A DNA stretch of 35,222 nt. It comes from Rhodospirillaceae bacterium. Lineage in GTDB: Bacteria > Pseudomonadota > Alphaproteobacteria > Rhodospirillales > Casp-alpha2. Under the pieces are notes generated by a model that did not search any database, was not told the origin of the DNA, and saw only the letters and a list, made by a program, of their open reading frames with translations. Location of the stretch: the NCBI GenBank assembly GCA_018665815.1, contig JABJBP010000082.1:1-35222 (forward strand), given 5' to 3'. How positions within the stretch are numbered: the first letter of the stretch is position 1; the number at the start of each line of letters is the position of its first letter. Below, in pieces: positions 1-7,292 of the stretch. The translations under genes and the position numbers were made by a program.

Positions 1-11
1 CGATAACTTCC

Positions 12-2942
12 ATGGGCGGGGTGCGTGTCGATTTTCCTGATCGCAGCGAAAAACCGTTGTTCAAAAATCTGCCCGATATGCAATGGGCCGCGGCTCAAGA
101 AATTCCAGAGCCAGAGCCAGAGCCAGGGCCTGAGCCTGAGCCAGTTAAGCCCCGTCGCGCGGCTTCGGTTAAATTGACACCGGCAGAACCTGAACCTCTG
201 CCCGAGCCCAAGCCCGAGCCCGAGCCAGCTAAATCGGCACGCGTGGCCTCGGTGAAACTGAAACCGGTCGACCCGCCCCCAGAGAAAACACCCGAGCCTG
301 AGCCGGCTAAATCGCCGCGCGTCGCCTCGGTGAAACTGAAACCGGCCGATCCGCCCCCTGAGAAATCACCCGAGCCTGAGCCCGAGCCCGAGCAGGCCAA
401 GCCGGCGCGTGTTGCATCGGTCAAACTGGGGCCGGTTGAACCCGCGCCCAAGGATGCGCCCGAGGATGCGCCCAAGGGTACGCTCAAGGGTACGCTCAAG
501 GGTACGCTCAAGGGTACGCTCAAGGATGCCCCCCGGCCTCAGGCCAAGCCTGAGCCGAAATTGGAACTAAAACCCGAAACTGAGCCGGAACCGGAACCGG
601 ATACGCCTTCGCGCGTTGCCTCTGTGACGCTGAAACCGCCGCAGGCTGAGCCCACCGACGATCCCGTTGCCGAACCTATTGCCGAAACGGGTGGTTCGGA
701 CGACGTCTCAACCGGTTTGATCCGGCTCAGATTAGGCGGCGCGCCTGAAGTTGGCGACCCTCATTTCCGGGTGCTTGTCGATGGTGAACAGGTTGCCGAC
801 GGCAATATTGATTGGGCCATTGGATTGCCCCTGGTCGACGGTGGGACCGAAGGCGAGAGTGACGACGGAATTTATGGCATTTGCTGGCAAGACCGATCCA
901 TCGACTGGAATTTTGAAAATCGTGTTCCGGACCAAATTTCTATCAATTATGAAGGCGTCGGCGTGGATGGCGCCGAGGGCACGCTATTGATGGCGTTTTG
1001 TGAGGTTGACGGATTGCGGATCGATACGGCTGGCCCCTACACACTTTATCCCAGTGGCCAAATTCCCTGGGCCGGCGAACGGCCGAACCCGACGGCCGAG
1101 GCAGAAGATTTCGCGCGCCATCGGCGTTCATGGCGCGGTGATCTGGTGATCAATGTCGCCGGCGCGCGTGCCGGCGACCCGAGCGTGACAGCATCGGCCC
1201 GCAGCGCAGGCGCCGGTCGCGAGGCAACCACCAAGGCCACGCCATCCGGCGAGGCAGATGATGACGATGCCAATCATCAACCGGCGAAGCGCCCGCTGAT
1301 CATTCGGCCGGGGGCCGCCGCACTAGACGATCCCGATCTCGTTGAAGAATTTCGTGCACTGCGTCATTGTTTGATCGGCCAAGCGGTTGCTGATCCTAAA
1401 AAACTTGCCGAACTTGGAATTGACCCGGCGGCCTGGAACGATCTTGTGGTTTTTGATCCGGACGGCAATTCAGTGGCGCTGGTACCGGATGATGAAGTTC
1501 CGCTGGCTGCGCCTTCCGCACCAGCGCCCGCACTGGCGCCCGAACTGGCGCCGAGCCGGGCGCGGCCATTGATCTTGCGGCCCGAAGCCGCCGACATCGT
1601 CAATCCGGATGTGCTTGCCGAATTCCATCAAGTCCGTGGATATTTGCGCCGCGAGTTGGGTTCGAACCTGCCGCCCTCGTTGGCTGATGCAGGCTTCGAG
1701 CGGGACAAATGGAATGATCTTGTGGTCATCGGTCCCGATGGTAACGCCGTCACGTTGGATCCGCACGGCGCGCATGATCCGCGGGTGCGGCCGCTGATTT
1801 TGCGGCCCACCGCAGCGGATATTGCCAATACGGCGGTCATGTCGGAATTCGCGTTATTGCGCAGATACCTGCGCGGTGACGATGCCGCTGGCAGTGAGGT
1901 GTTGACGGATTTGGGATTTGACCGCGCGGACTGGGATGATTTGATTGTCGTTAATCCAGATGGAGACGCGGTGTCTCTCGATGACGGCCCGCCACCTGTG
2001 TTGCCGATGGCGCTGCCGCAGTTTTTGCCCGACGAAGTTGATGCCGCCCTGGCGCGGCTTAACGATGATGGCGATCTTGATGATGGCCTCATGGAAGGAA
2101 CCTTGGACGGTGGGGTGGGCGACATAACATTGCCGCCGTCACCTGAAATGTTTGAAGCCGCCGCTGATCTAACATCTTCGCCGGAACCTGAACCTGAACC
2201 CGAACCTGAACTTGAACAAGAACAAGAACTCGAGCCTAATCCAGAGCCCGAGCCCGTTTTAGCGAAGACGGCGCGCGAGATTGCGCAGGGAATTACATCT
2301 CAGTTTTTTGTTTCTGTGATGGCGCGTGCCGATACGTTGCGCGGAGAAGATGCGCCGGAGGTGGTGATTGCCGAACCCACTGCCGAGCAACCGATTGAGC
2401 CCTTGGGCACATCCCACCTGGATGGTGCCGGGATACGTGATGCGTTCATTGATGAAAATCTGCAACGCGCGCTCGCCTCGGCGGAGGAAACGGTTGCGGC
2501 GGAAGCACGCGAAGGAGGCGAAACTATCGCGTCCGCCGAATTCTTCGTGCCAACGTTGCCCAACGAGGCCGAATCTTCGGAGGCGGTCGTAGAGGTCGCT
2601 GTGGGTCCTGAGGACAATGCGGAAGAGGAAATGGCCGCGCTGACGGAAGAATTGCCGGCGCCGGAAATCTTCGACGGCTTGGACCGCGATAGCGGGCGGC
2701 AGTTGCAGCGCGAATTTTTAACGGACCGAATGAAGGCGGCGTTGGAGCGGTTGGAAAAACCCCGATACCTGAGTGCTGATGAAGTTGCGGCGGGGGACAG
2801 CGTGCGGATGGGGCTCACACCGATTTCAATGGCGACAGGGCAGCAAATGACGGCTGACTTTTTCGACACGGCCATTGCTGAAGCCATGGGCCGTCTCGGT
2901 GGTGATCATCAAGCTGCTGGAGATATACCTCGCCAGCCCTAG
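12..2942 (+). CDS. Large Glu/Pro-repeat protein with three copies of an unrecognised ~64-residue domain (probably 5'-truncated)
   Basis: Function not recognised. The frame is open to the left edge, so the ATG at 12 may be internal; from it the protein has 976 residues. Residues ~30-215 are runs of Glu-Pro pairs carrying five copies of a short motif of the form RVASVKLKP, plus a KGTL tandem. Residues ~235-380 form a globular, Trp-containing segment that faintly recalls calcium-dependent xylan-binding modules (CBM36/60); this is a weak guess. Residues 427-490, 518-582 and 593-656 are three copies of one domain, each starting RPLI(I/L)RP and ending W(N/D)DL(V/I)V..PDG(N/D).V(A/T/S)L. A second Glu-Pro run lies near residue 725. 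The acidic C-terminal ~220 residues hold three related blocks around a (D/E)RMKAALE-like helix. No membrane span is visible in the part present. The composition suggests an elongated scaffold or surface protein, but that is inference. Confidence 0.75.
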   Translation: MGGVRVDFPDRSEKPLFKNLPDMQWAAAQEIPEPEPEPGPEPEPVKPRRAASVKLTPAEPEPLPEPKPEPEPAKSARVASVKLKPVDPPPEKTPEPEPAKSPRVASVKLKPADPPPEKSPEPEPEPEQAKPARVASVKLGPVEPAPKDAPEDAPKGTLKGTLKGTLKGTLKDAPRPQAKPEPKLELKPETEPEPEPDTPSRVASVTLKPPQAEPTDDPVAEPIAETGGSDDVSTGLIRLRLGGAPEVGDPHFRVLVDGEQVADGNIDWAIGLPLVDGGTEGESDDGIYGICWQDRSIDWNFENRVPDQISINYEGVGVDGAEGTLLMAFCEVDGLRIDTAGPYTLYPSGQIPWAGERPNPTAEAEDFARHRRSWRGDLVINVAGARAGDPSVTASARSAGAGREATTKATPSGEADDDDANHQPAKRPLIIRPGAAALDDPDLVEEFRALRHCLIGQAVADPKKLAELGIDPAAWNDLVVFDPDGNSVALVPDDEVPLAAPSAPAPALAPELAPSRARPLILRPEAADIVNPDVLAEFHQVRGYLRRELGSNLPPSLADAGFERDKWNDLVVIGPDGNAVTLDPHGAHDPRVRPLILRPTAADIANTAVMSEFALLRRYLRGDDAAGSEVLTDLGFDRADWDDLIVVNPDGDAVSLDDGPPPVLPMALPQFLPDEVDAALARLNDDGDLDDGLMEGTLDGGVGDITLPPSPEMFEAAADLTSSPEPEPEPEPELEQEQELEPNPEPEPVLAKTAREIAQGITSQFFVSVMARADTLRGEDAPEVVIAEPTAEQPIEPLGTSHLDGAGIRDAFIDENLQRALASAEETVAAEAREGGETIASAEFFVPTLPNEAESSEAVVEVAVGPEDNAEEEMAALTEELPAPEIFDGLDRDSGRQLQREFLTDRMKAALERLEKPRYLSADEVAAGDSVRMGLTPISMATGQQMTADFFDTAIAEAMGRLGGDHQAAGDIPRQP
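474..521 (+). repeat. 12-bp tandem repeat, four exact copies
   Basis: The unit AAGGGTACGCTC occurs four times head to tail (474-485, 486-497, 498-509, 510-521), encoding repeated KGTL inside the Glu/Pro-rich protein. It is flanked by related AAGGATGCG/C units. Because the unit length is a multiple of three, copy-number change would keep the reading frame. Confidence 0.9.
1290..1979 (+). repeat. Threefold protein-domain repeat within the large CDS
   Basis: Three homologous segments at nucleotides 1290-1481, 1563-1757 and 1788-1979 encode 64-65 residues each. Shared features in order are RPLI(I/L)RP at the start, an A(A/D)(L/I) plus Asn/Asp turn, a helix containing EF..(L/V)R, a GF/GI(D/E) step, a W(N/D)DL(V/I)V strand and PDG(N/D). 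The copies have diverged at DNA level but keep the same hydrophobic pattern, pointing to selection on the fold. I do not recognise the family. Confidence 0.85.
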
Positions 2943-3062
2943 AACACCTCATCAGAGCCTTTCGTCAACATCCGATATAATCGTACGGGCGTTTACTATC
3001 TGTTTACCCGGGCGCGCTAATTATTGAGGTTGTTGAATAGTTCGAGTAGGAAAATCTCCGTC

Positions 3063-3383
3063 ATGGGCGTTGTTCTTGGCAGTCTTGCGATTGTGATCAG
3101 TTTTTCCGCATTGTGGTTTACGGTCGAAGCAGTGCGCCGTGTTGATGTGCATGGCGACGGGATGGTGCGGCCGCACGTCCGCGCCCTGAAATCTAGAATT
3201 GCCGAAACCAACGCAAGAATGAGTGAGCTGGACCGCCGGCTGACACAGCTTGAAGACCGGATTGTCACGACCCGCATGGAAAGCCGCGCGGCCCGCGACT
3301 TGGCCGAAGAAACGCGCTCTATCCGTAGCGGGCTGCAGCGCTCGCGCGCCGCCATGAAAGGCACCCAGGCCTACCACGCCTGA
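3063..3383 (+). CDS. Small single-span membrane protein with a coiled coil
   Basis: Function not recognised. The product (106 residues from this ATG) opens with one hydrophobic span at residues ~1-21 followed by Arg-Arg. A charged heptad-like stretch then runs from about residue 40 to the end (repeated Leu/Ile/Met spaced with Arg, Glu and Asp), which should form a coiled coil. An AGGA lies about 11 nt before the ATG. A TTG at 3024 would add 13 residues including Arg-Lys before the span and cannot be excluded. It sits 120 bases after the large Glu/Pro protein and could belong with it, but nothing proves this. Such anchored coiled coils often bridge membrane and partner proteins. Confidence 0.6.
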   Translation: MGVVLGSLAIVISFSALWFTVEAVRRVDVHGDGMVRPHVRALKSRIAETNARMSELDRRLTQLEDRIVTTRMESRAARDLAEETRSIRSGLQRSRAAMKGTQAYHA

Positions 3384-3479
3384 AATCAACTCTATTACGA
3401 TTTCAGTCTGATCGCGCCGTGTTGAGCGGCCGTGACTTGATCGCCGCTGCGACAGCGCTTTATCATTTGCTCATATACG

Positions 3480-3920
3480 ATGAAACCTGACATGCGAGCG
3501 CACATGCGACACTTGGTTGCGGCATTGTTATTCGGACTACTGATGGTGAACGCCCAGTCGCGCGCCGACGGACCGGCAATTGCCGGTGTCGAGACAGTAA
3601 TCCGTGCACAAATCGATGCATTCCGCAGCGATGACGGCATCGCCGCATTCGGTTTGGCCTCACCCTCTATTCAACACCAGTTTGGTGATCCGGAAACGTT
3701 CCTGCGCATGGTCCGTGCGGCCTACCCGGCGTTTTACCGGCCAAAGCGTTTGGTGTTTTTGGATGCCAAAACGGACGGTGCCGGTCGGCCAGTGCAGAAA
3801 GTCTTGATCGAAGGCATGGACGGCACGACAGTGATCGCGCTTTACCCCATGGTTCGCGTTAACAAACGTTGGCGCATTGACGGTTGTGTATTGATGAAAC
3901 CCGGTGGCAAAAAGATTTAG
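3480..3920 (+). CDS. DUF4864 domain-containing exported protein
   Basis: 146 residues. The N-terminus carries a signal peptide (hydrophobic residues ~11-25, then AQSRADG), so the mature protein should be periplasmic or lipid-free secreted. The remainder matches the DUF4864 pattern from memory: a leading helix with IRAQIDAFRSDDG, then QHQFGDPETFLRMVRAAYPAFYRP, and a C-terminal beta region ending in WRIDGCVLMKPG. The family has an NTF2-like look and no established function. It lies 23 bases before the YHS-domain gene on the same strand, suggesting co-transcription. In-frame ATGs at 3492 and 3504 are alternative starts; no strong ribosome binding site decides between them. Confidence 0.8.
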   Translation: MKPDMRAHMRHLVAALLFGLLMVNAQSRADGPAIAGVETVIRAQIDAFRSDDGIAAFGLASPSIQHQFGDPETFLRMVRAAYPAFYRPKRLVFLDAKTDGAGRPVQKVLIEGMDGTTVIALYPMVRVNKRWRIDGCVLMKPGGKKI

Positions 3921-3943
3921 GTGCCCCGAACAGGAGCAACACA

Positions 3944-4416
3944 ATGACACGAGTATTTTCAAGATGCTTTTTTGGTGGTGCACTCACCGCCCTATTGGTT
4001 GCGCTGGCGGCGCCGGCGTTTGCGGGCGGTGTCGTCTACACGTCATGGGGTAAGGCCATTGGCGGTTATGACCCGGTTGCCTATTTCACCGACGGGAAGC
4101 CGGTCGAGAGGGTTCATCGAAGTTTACCCACGCCTACATGGGAGCCACCTGGCGTTTTGCCAGCGCCAAGAACCGCGATGCCTTCGCCGCCATGCCGGCA
4201 AAATACGCGCCTCAATATGGCGGGTATTGCGCCTGGGCGGTTAGCCAGGGCTACACGGCGTCCACTGACCCTGAGGCCTGGAAAGTCGTCGACGGGAAGC
4301 TGTATCTGAATTATTCGAAGGGCGTGCAGCGTCAATGGGTAGATGGTGGTCCGCGTACGTTAATCAAGGCCGGCGATAAAAACTGGCCCGATTTAAAGTC
4401 AAAACTGGCGAACTAG
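3944..4416 (+). pseudogene. YHS domain-containing protein, frameshifted
   Basis: The gene starts at ATG 3944 with CAGGAG about 10 bases upstream. It encodes a signal peptide (to residue ~26, ending APAFAGG) and then GGYDPVAYFTDGKPVE. The frame is then lost: the rest of the domain (THAYMGATWRFASAKN, AFAAMPAKYAPQYGGYCAWAVSQG) continues in another frame up to TAG 4414-4416. The repair point is precise. At 4106-4110 the sequence reads GAGAG where GAG is expected; removing two bases restores a continuous protein across the join (VEGSSKFTHAYMG). YHS proteins of this length (~155 residues) are secreted, with a conserved Cys in GGYC that is thought to bind metal. Either a genuine 2-bp duplication or a consensus error explains it. 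Confidence 0.85.
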
Positions 4417-4440
4417 ACTCAAACTCGAGGACCCGAATTC

Positions 4441-5613
4441 ATGGATATCGCACGCATCCGTGCCGAGACGCCGGGCATTCCCGGTCGCCTGCATCTGAAC
4501 AACGCGGGCGCCGCGTTGATGCCGGCGTGCGTCATCGACGCGGTCATCGGCTATACAGAACTTGAAGGCCAAATCGGCGGTTATGAAGCCGCAGCCCAAG
4601 AGGCCGGGCGTCTGGACGCGGTTTATGACGATGTCGCCAAGTTGATCGGCGCCGAGCGGGCGGAAATCGCGATCATGGAAAACGCCACCGTCGCCTGGGA
4701 TCATGCGTTTTATGCGCTTGATCTAAAGCCCGGCGACAGGATTTTGACCGCCGAGGTGGAATACGCTGCCAATTACGTGGCCTTCCTACAACGCGTCAAA
4801 CGCGACGGCATCGAAATCGATGTCGTGCCCAGTGACGCAGAGGGCACTCTTGATGTCGGCGCCTTGGAAAGAATGATCGATGCGCGGACCGTGTTGATCG
4901 CAGTGACGTGGATTCCGACCAATGGCGGGTTGGTGAACCCTGCCGCCGAGGTTGGCCGGGTCGCGCGGAAGCATGGGATTCCTTATTTGCTCGATGCCTG
5001 TCAGGCGGTCGGCCAGATGCCGGTCGATGTCGACGAGTTGGGCTGTGATTTCCTGTCCGCCACGGGTCGGAAGTTCCTGCGCGGCCCGCGCGGTACCGGG
5101 TTTCTGTATGCGCGGAAGACGCTGATGGAAAAAATTGAACCGGCGATGATCGATCATTTCGCCGCGGAATGGACGAGCCGCGATAAGTACGCGCTGCGCG
5201 CCGACGCCCGACGTTTCGAGAGCTGGGAAAATGCCTACGCGTTGCGATTGGGATTTAGCGAGGCCATCCGCTACGCCCTCGATATCGGCCTCGATGCCAT
5301 CCAAGACCGGGCCTGGATGCTGGCGGACAGATTGCGCGCGCAGTTGGCGGAACTCCCAAACGTCAGTATTACCGACACCGGCGCCAAGCACTGCGCCATT
5401 GTCAGCTTTTCCATTGACGGCGTTGAGCCGGCACCGATTGCGCAGGCTTTGCGCGCAGACGGCATCAACGTTAGTGTCTCCCAGCCCTCAAGCACACGGA
5501 TCGACGCGGAAAAGCGGAACCTCCCCTACGTGCTTCGGGCCTCACCGCACTATTATAACGACGAAGCCGAGATTGACCGGTTCATGGCTGCGCTGGCGGC
5601 TTTGATCGGCTAG
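4441..5613 (+). CDS. Aminotransferase class V-fold PLP-dependent enzyme
   Basis: 390 residues, normal length for cysteine-desulfurase-like fold-type I enzymes. Visible marks are HLNNAGAAL near the N-terminus, the ENAT loop at ~80, Asp185 in LLDACQAVGQMPVDV (pairs with the PLP pyridine nitrogen) and Lys211 in SATGRKFLRGPRGTGFLY (Schiff-base lysine). The C-terminal SPHYYNDEAEID is typical of the family. The usual His before the lysine is Arg here, and no active-site Cys loop of a true IscS/SufS is seen. It is therefore better described as an isopenicillin N epimerase/EgtE/selenocysteine-lyase-like relative; the substrate is unknown. GAGGA precedes the start by about 10 bases. Its last 32 bases overlap the end of the convergent EamA gene. 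Confidence 0.85.
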   Translation: MDIARIRAETPGIPGRLHLNNAGAALMPACVIDAVIGYTELEGQIGGYEAAAQEAGRLDAVYDDVAKLIGAERAEIAIMENATVAWDHAFYALDLKPGDRILTAEVEYAANYVAFLQRVKRDGIEIDVVPSDAEGTLDVGALERMIDARTVLIAVTWIPTNGGLVNPAAEVGRVARKHGIPYLLDACQAVGQMPVDVDELGCDFLSATGRKFLRGPRGTGFLYARKTLMEKIEPAMIDHFAAEWTSRDKYALRADARRFESWENAYALRLGFSEAIRYALDIGLDAIQDRAWMLADRLRAQLAELPNVSITDTGAKHCAIVSFSIDGVEPAPIAQALRADGINVSVSQPSSTRIDAEKRNLPYVLRASPHYYNDEAEIDRFMAALAALIG

Positions 5614-6532
5614 CCAAACGGACAACTGGTAGGCGGACAATTCCCATTGCTACTGCCATGCCGAAGCTGACCGCGACGACACCGACGATTTCATTTGCTG
5701 TCGGATGTTCGCCAAGTACCGGCATCGCCAATAAAATCGTCACCGCGGGCACCAGGGCGGCGAAAATTGCGCCGCGACCCGCGCCGAGAATCGCCACCGA
5801 GCGGGTATAAAACACCAGGGCCCCGATAGCCGTTAAAACCCCTTGAAACCCGGCCTGAAATAGAACTTCGCCCAGGGGAGCGTCGAATATTCGCGGTTCC
5901 ATGGCAGCAAAGTAGACCGGCAGATAGAGTGCCATTGAGACCACCGAGACTATGGCTACGGCGTGCATGGGCTCGACCTTCCAGCGCCGCGCCGCGACGG
6001 TGTAACTTGCCCACAACATGCCGCCGCCGGCGAACATCAGATCACCCAACCAGACGGCTCCGGCATTGCCGGCCATGGCGCGCCAACCAATCAGGCCGAC
6101 ACCGACGATAATTGCCCCCATGCCGATTGTGCGTGCTTTGGTCATCTTATCGCCCAGATAAACGCAACTGCCGATGGTTGAGCAGAACAACATGACGCTC
6201 GGCGTAATCACGCCGGCATGGCCCGCCGGCGCCAGCGAAAGTCCGCCGACCATGATCAGGACGTAGGGCACACCGGCCCCGAAACTCAAAAATAGTGCTC
6301 GTTGCCAACCCAGCCCTTTCAGCGCGTGGCGCCAAATTAACGGGAGCAATACCAAACCGGCAACGCCGAAGCGCAAGGCTGCGATATCGAACGCGTTGAG
6401 AGTTTGATCAACACCAAGACGTGAAAACACCGGCCATGCGCCCCAAATGATCGCGGCGGCGGTGCCGTAGATCATACCCGTCCTGAAATTGATGTGATGC
6501 GCATCATCGGCTTGATTTGCAGCGTTCATCAT
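5582..6532 (-). CDS. EamA/DMT-family transporter
   Basis: 316 residues with about ten hydrophobic spans arranged as two EamA halves (MIYGTAAAIIWGAWPVFSR at the start of the first, LMFAGGGMLWASYTVAARRW at the start of the second). This is the architecture of drug/metabolite exporters in the inner membrane, often for amino acids or nucleotides; the substrate is not readable. Two consecutive ATGs occur at 6532 and 6529. GGAGG lies 2 nt before the first and 5 nt before the second, so 6529 may be the real start. It is divergent from an Lrp/AsnC regulator across 124 bases, a classic arrangement for a regulator and the exporter it controls. Confidence 0.85.
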   Translation of the reverse strand: MMNAANQADDAHHINFRTGMIYGTAAAIIWGAWPVFSRLGVDQTLNAFDIAALRFGVAGLVLLPLIWRHALKGLGWQRALFLSFGAGVPYVLIMVGGLSLAPAGHAGVITPSVMLFCSTIGSCVYLGDKMTKARTIGMGAIIVGVGLIGWRAMAGNAGAVWLGDLMFAGGGMLWASYTVAARRWKVEPMHAVAIVSVVSMALYLPVYFAAMEPRIFDAPLGEVLFQAGFQGVLTAIGALVFYTRSVAILGAGRGAIFAALVPAVTILLAMPVLGEHPTANEIVGVVAVSFGMAVAMGIVRLPVVRLASRSKPPAQP

Positions 6533-6595
6533 TGCCTCCGCTATTCGTTCAAAGATTTGACGAAATATAGCCTCGACGAATAAATTTTAATATGC

Positions 6596-6637
6596 AAAAT
6601 TACATAGCTTACGCTTTTATTCTGCGTAATTTTAAAA
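6596..6637. promoter_or_regulatory. AT-rich inverted repeat between EamA and Lrp genes, candidate operator
   Basis: AAAATTAC (6596-6603) is repeated inverted as GTAATTTT (6626-6633), each preceded by TGC, with a perfect TTTTAAAA palindrome overlapping the right arm (6630-6637). The block is much more AT-rich than its surroundings and lies in the divergent promoter region. Lrp-family proteins bind AT-rich, loosely palindromic sites, so autoregulation plus control of the exporter is a reasonable inference. Confidence 0.4.
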
Positions 6638-6656
6638 GTTATGGATTGTTTATGCA

Positions 6657-7118
6657 ATGAAAACAGAATTTGATGACTTTGACATCGTGCTCATGAATTG
6701 CCTGCAGAACAACGTTCGGATGACATCCGAAGCGATGGCCGAAGTTGTCGGATTGTCTGCGACGGCATGTCAGCGGCGCGTCAAAAGGTTGCGCGAGGTT
6801 GGCGCCATCGCGTCGGAAATCGCGGTCATTTCACCGGATGTTGTCGGCGGGCGGGTGACCATGGTGGTGCAGGTTGTGTTGCGGCGCGGCGGCGGCGACG
6901 TGATCGACAACTTCAAGCGCGATATCGTGAAGGTCCCGGAAGTTCAACAATGCTACTACGTCATCGGCGATTATGATTTTGTGTTGATCATCACGGCCTC
7001 GGATATCGCGGCGTACGAGCGGCTGACGCGACGGATATTTGCCGGCGAAGATATTCAACGCTTTCAGACCACGGTGGCCATGGAAAACGTCAAGGTCGGC
7101 CTGCATATTCCTCTGTGA
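6657..7118 (+). CDS. Lrp/AsnC-family transcriptional regulator
   Basis: 153 residues, the usual length. Residues ~5-60 are the winged helix-turn-helix (DIVLMNCLQNNVRMTSEAMAEVVGLS with recognition helix TACQRRVKRLREVGAI). Residues ~70-150 are the ligand-binding RAM/AsnC domain, with PEVQQCYYVIGDYDFVLIITASDIAAYE carrying the conserved G.YD motif. Members form octamers and respond to amino acids. Its divergent placement next to an EamA exporter suggests it controls amino-acid export and itself. The effector cannot be deduced. Confidence 0.9.
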   Translation: MKTEFDDFDIVLMNCLQNNVRMTSEAMAEVVGLSATACQRRVKRLREVGAIASEIAVISPDVVGGRVTMVVQVVLRRGGGDVIDNFKRDIVKVPEVQQCYYVIGDYDFVLIITASDIAAYERLTRRIFAGEDIQRFQTTVAMENVKVGLHIPL

Positions 7119-7292
7119 TTATCGAACAGCGGCAACTCAGTCGTGAGCATATTTGATGATTGCCTTGCGAACGCGCATGGTCTTGATTGTTGAAATGGCG
7201 TAACAGCGCCGTGACAATTACAGTCTGCCGTTCGGGGAACTTCGTGCGGGCGATGTGCGACTAAGGTGGGTTCAGGAGATTACGCAGGTTCC

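Noticed and set aside
95-523. Minus-strand 142-residue Gly/Ser-rich ORF
   Set aside because: Exact antisense shadow of the Glu-Pro and KGTL repeats; its repetitiveness is inherited from the plus-strand gene.
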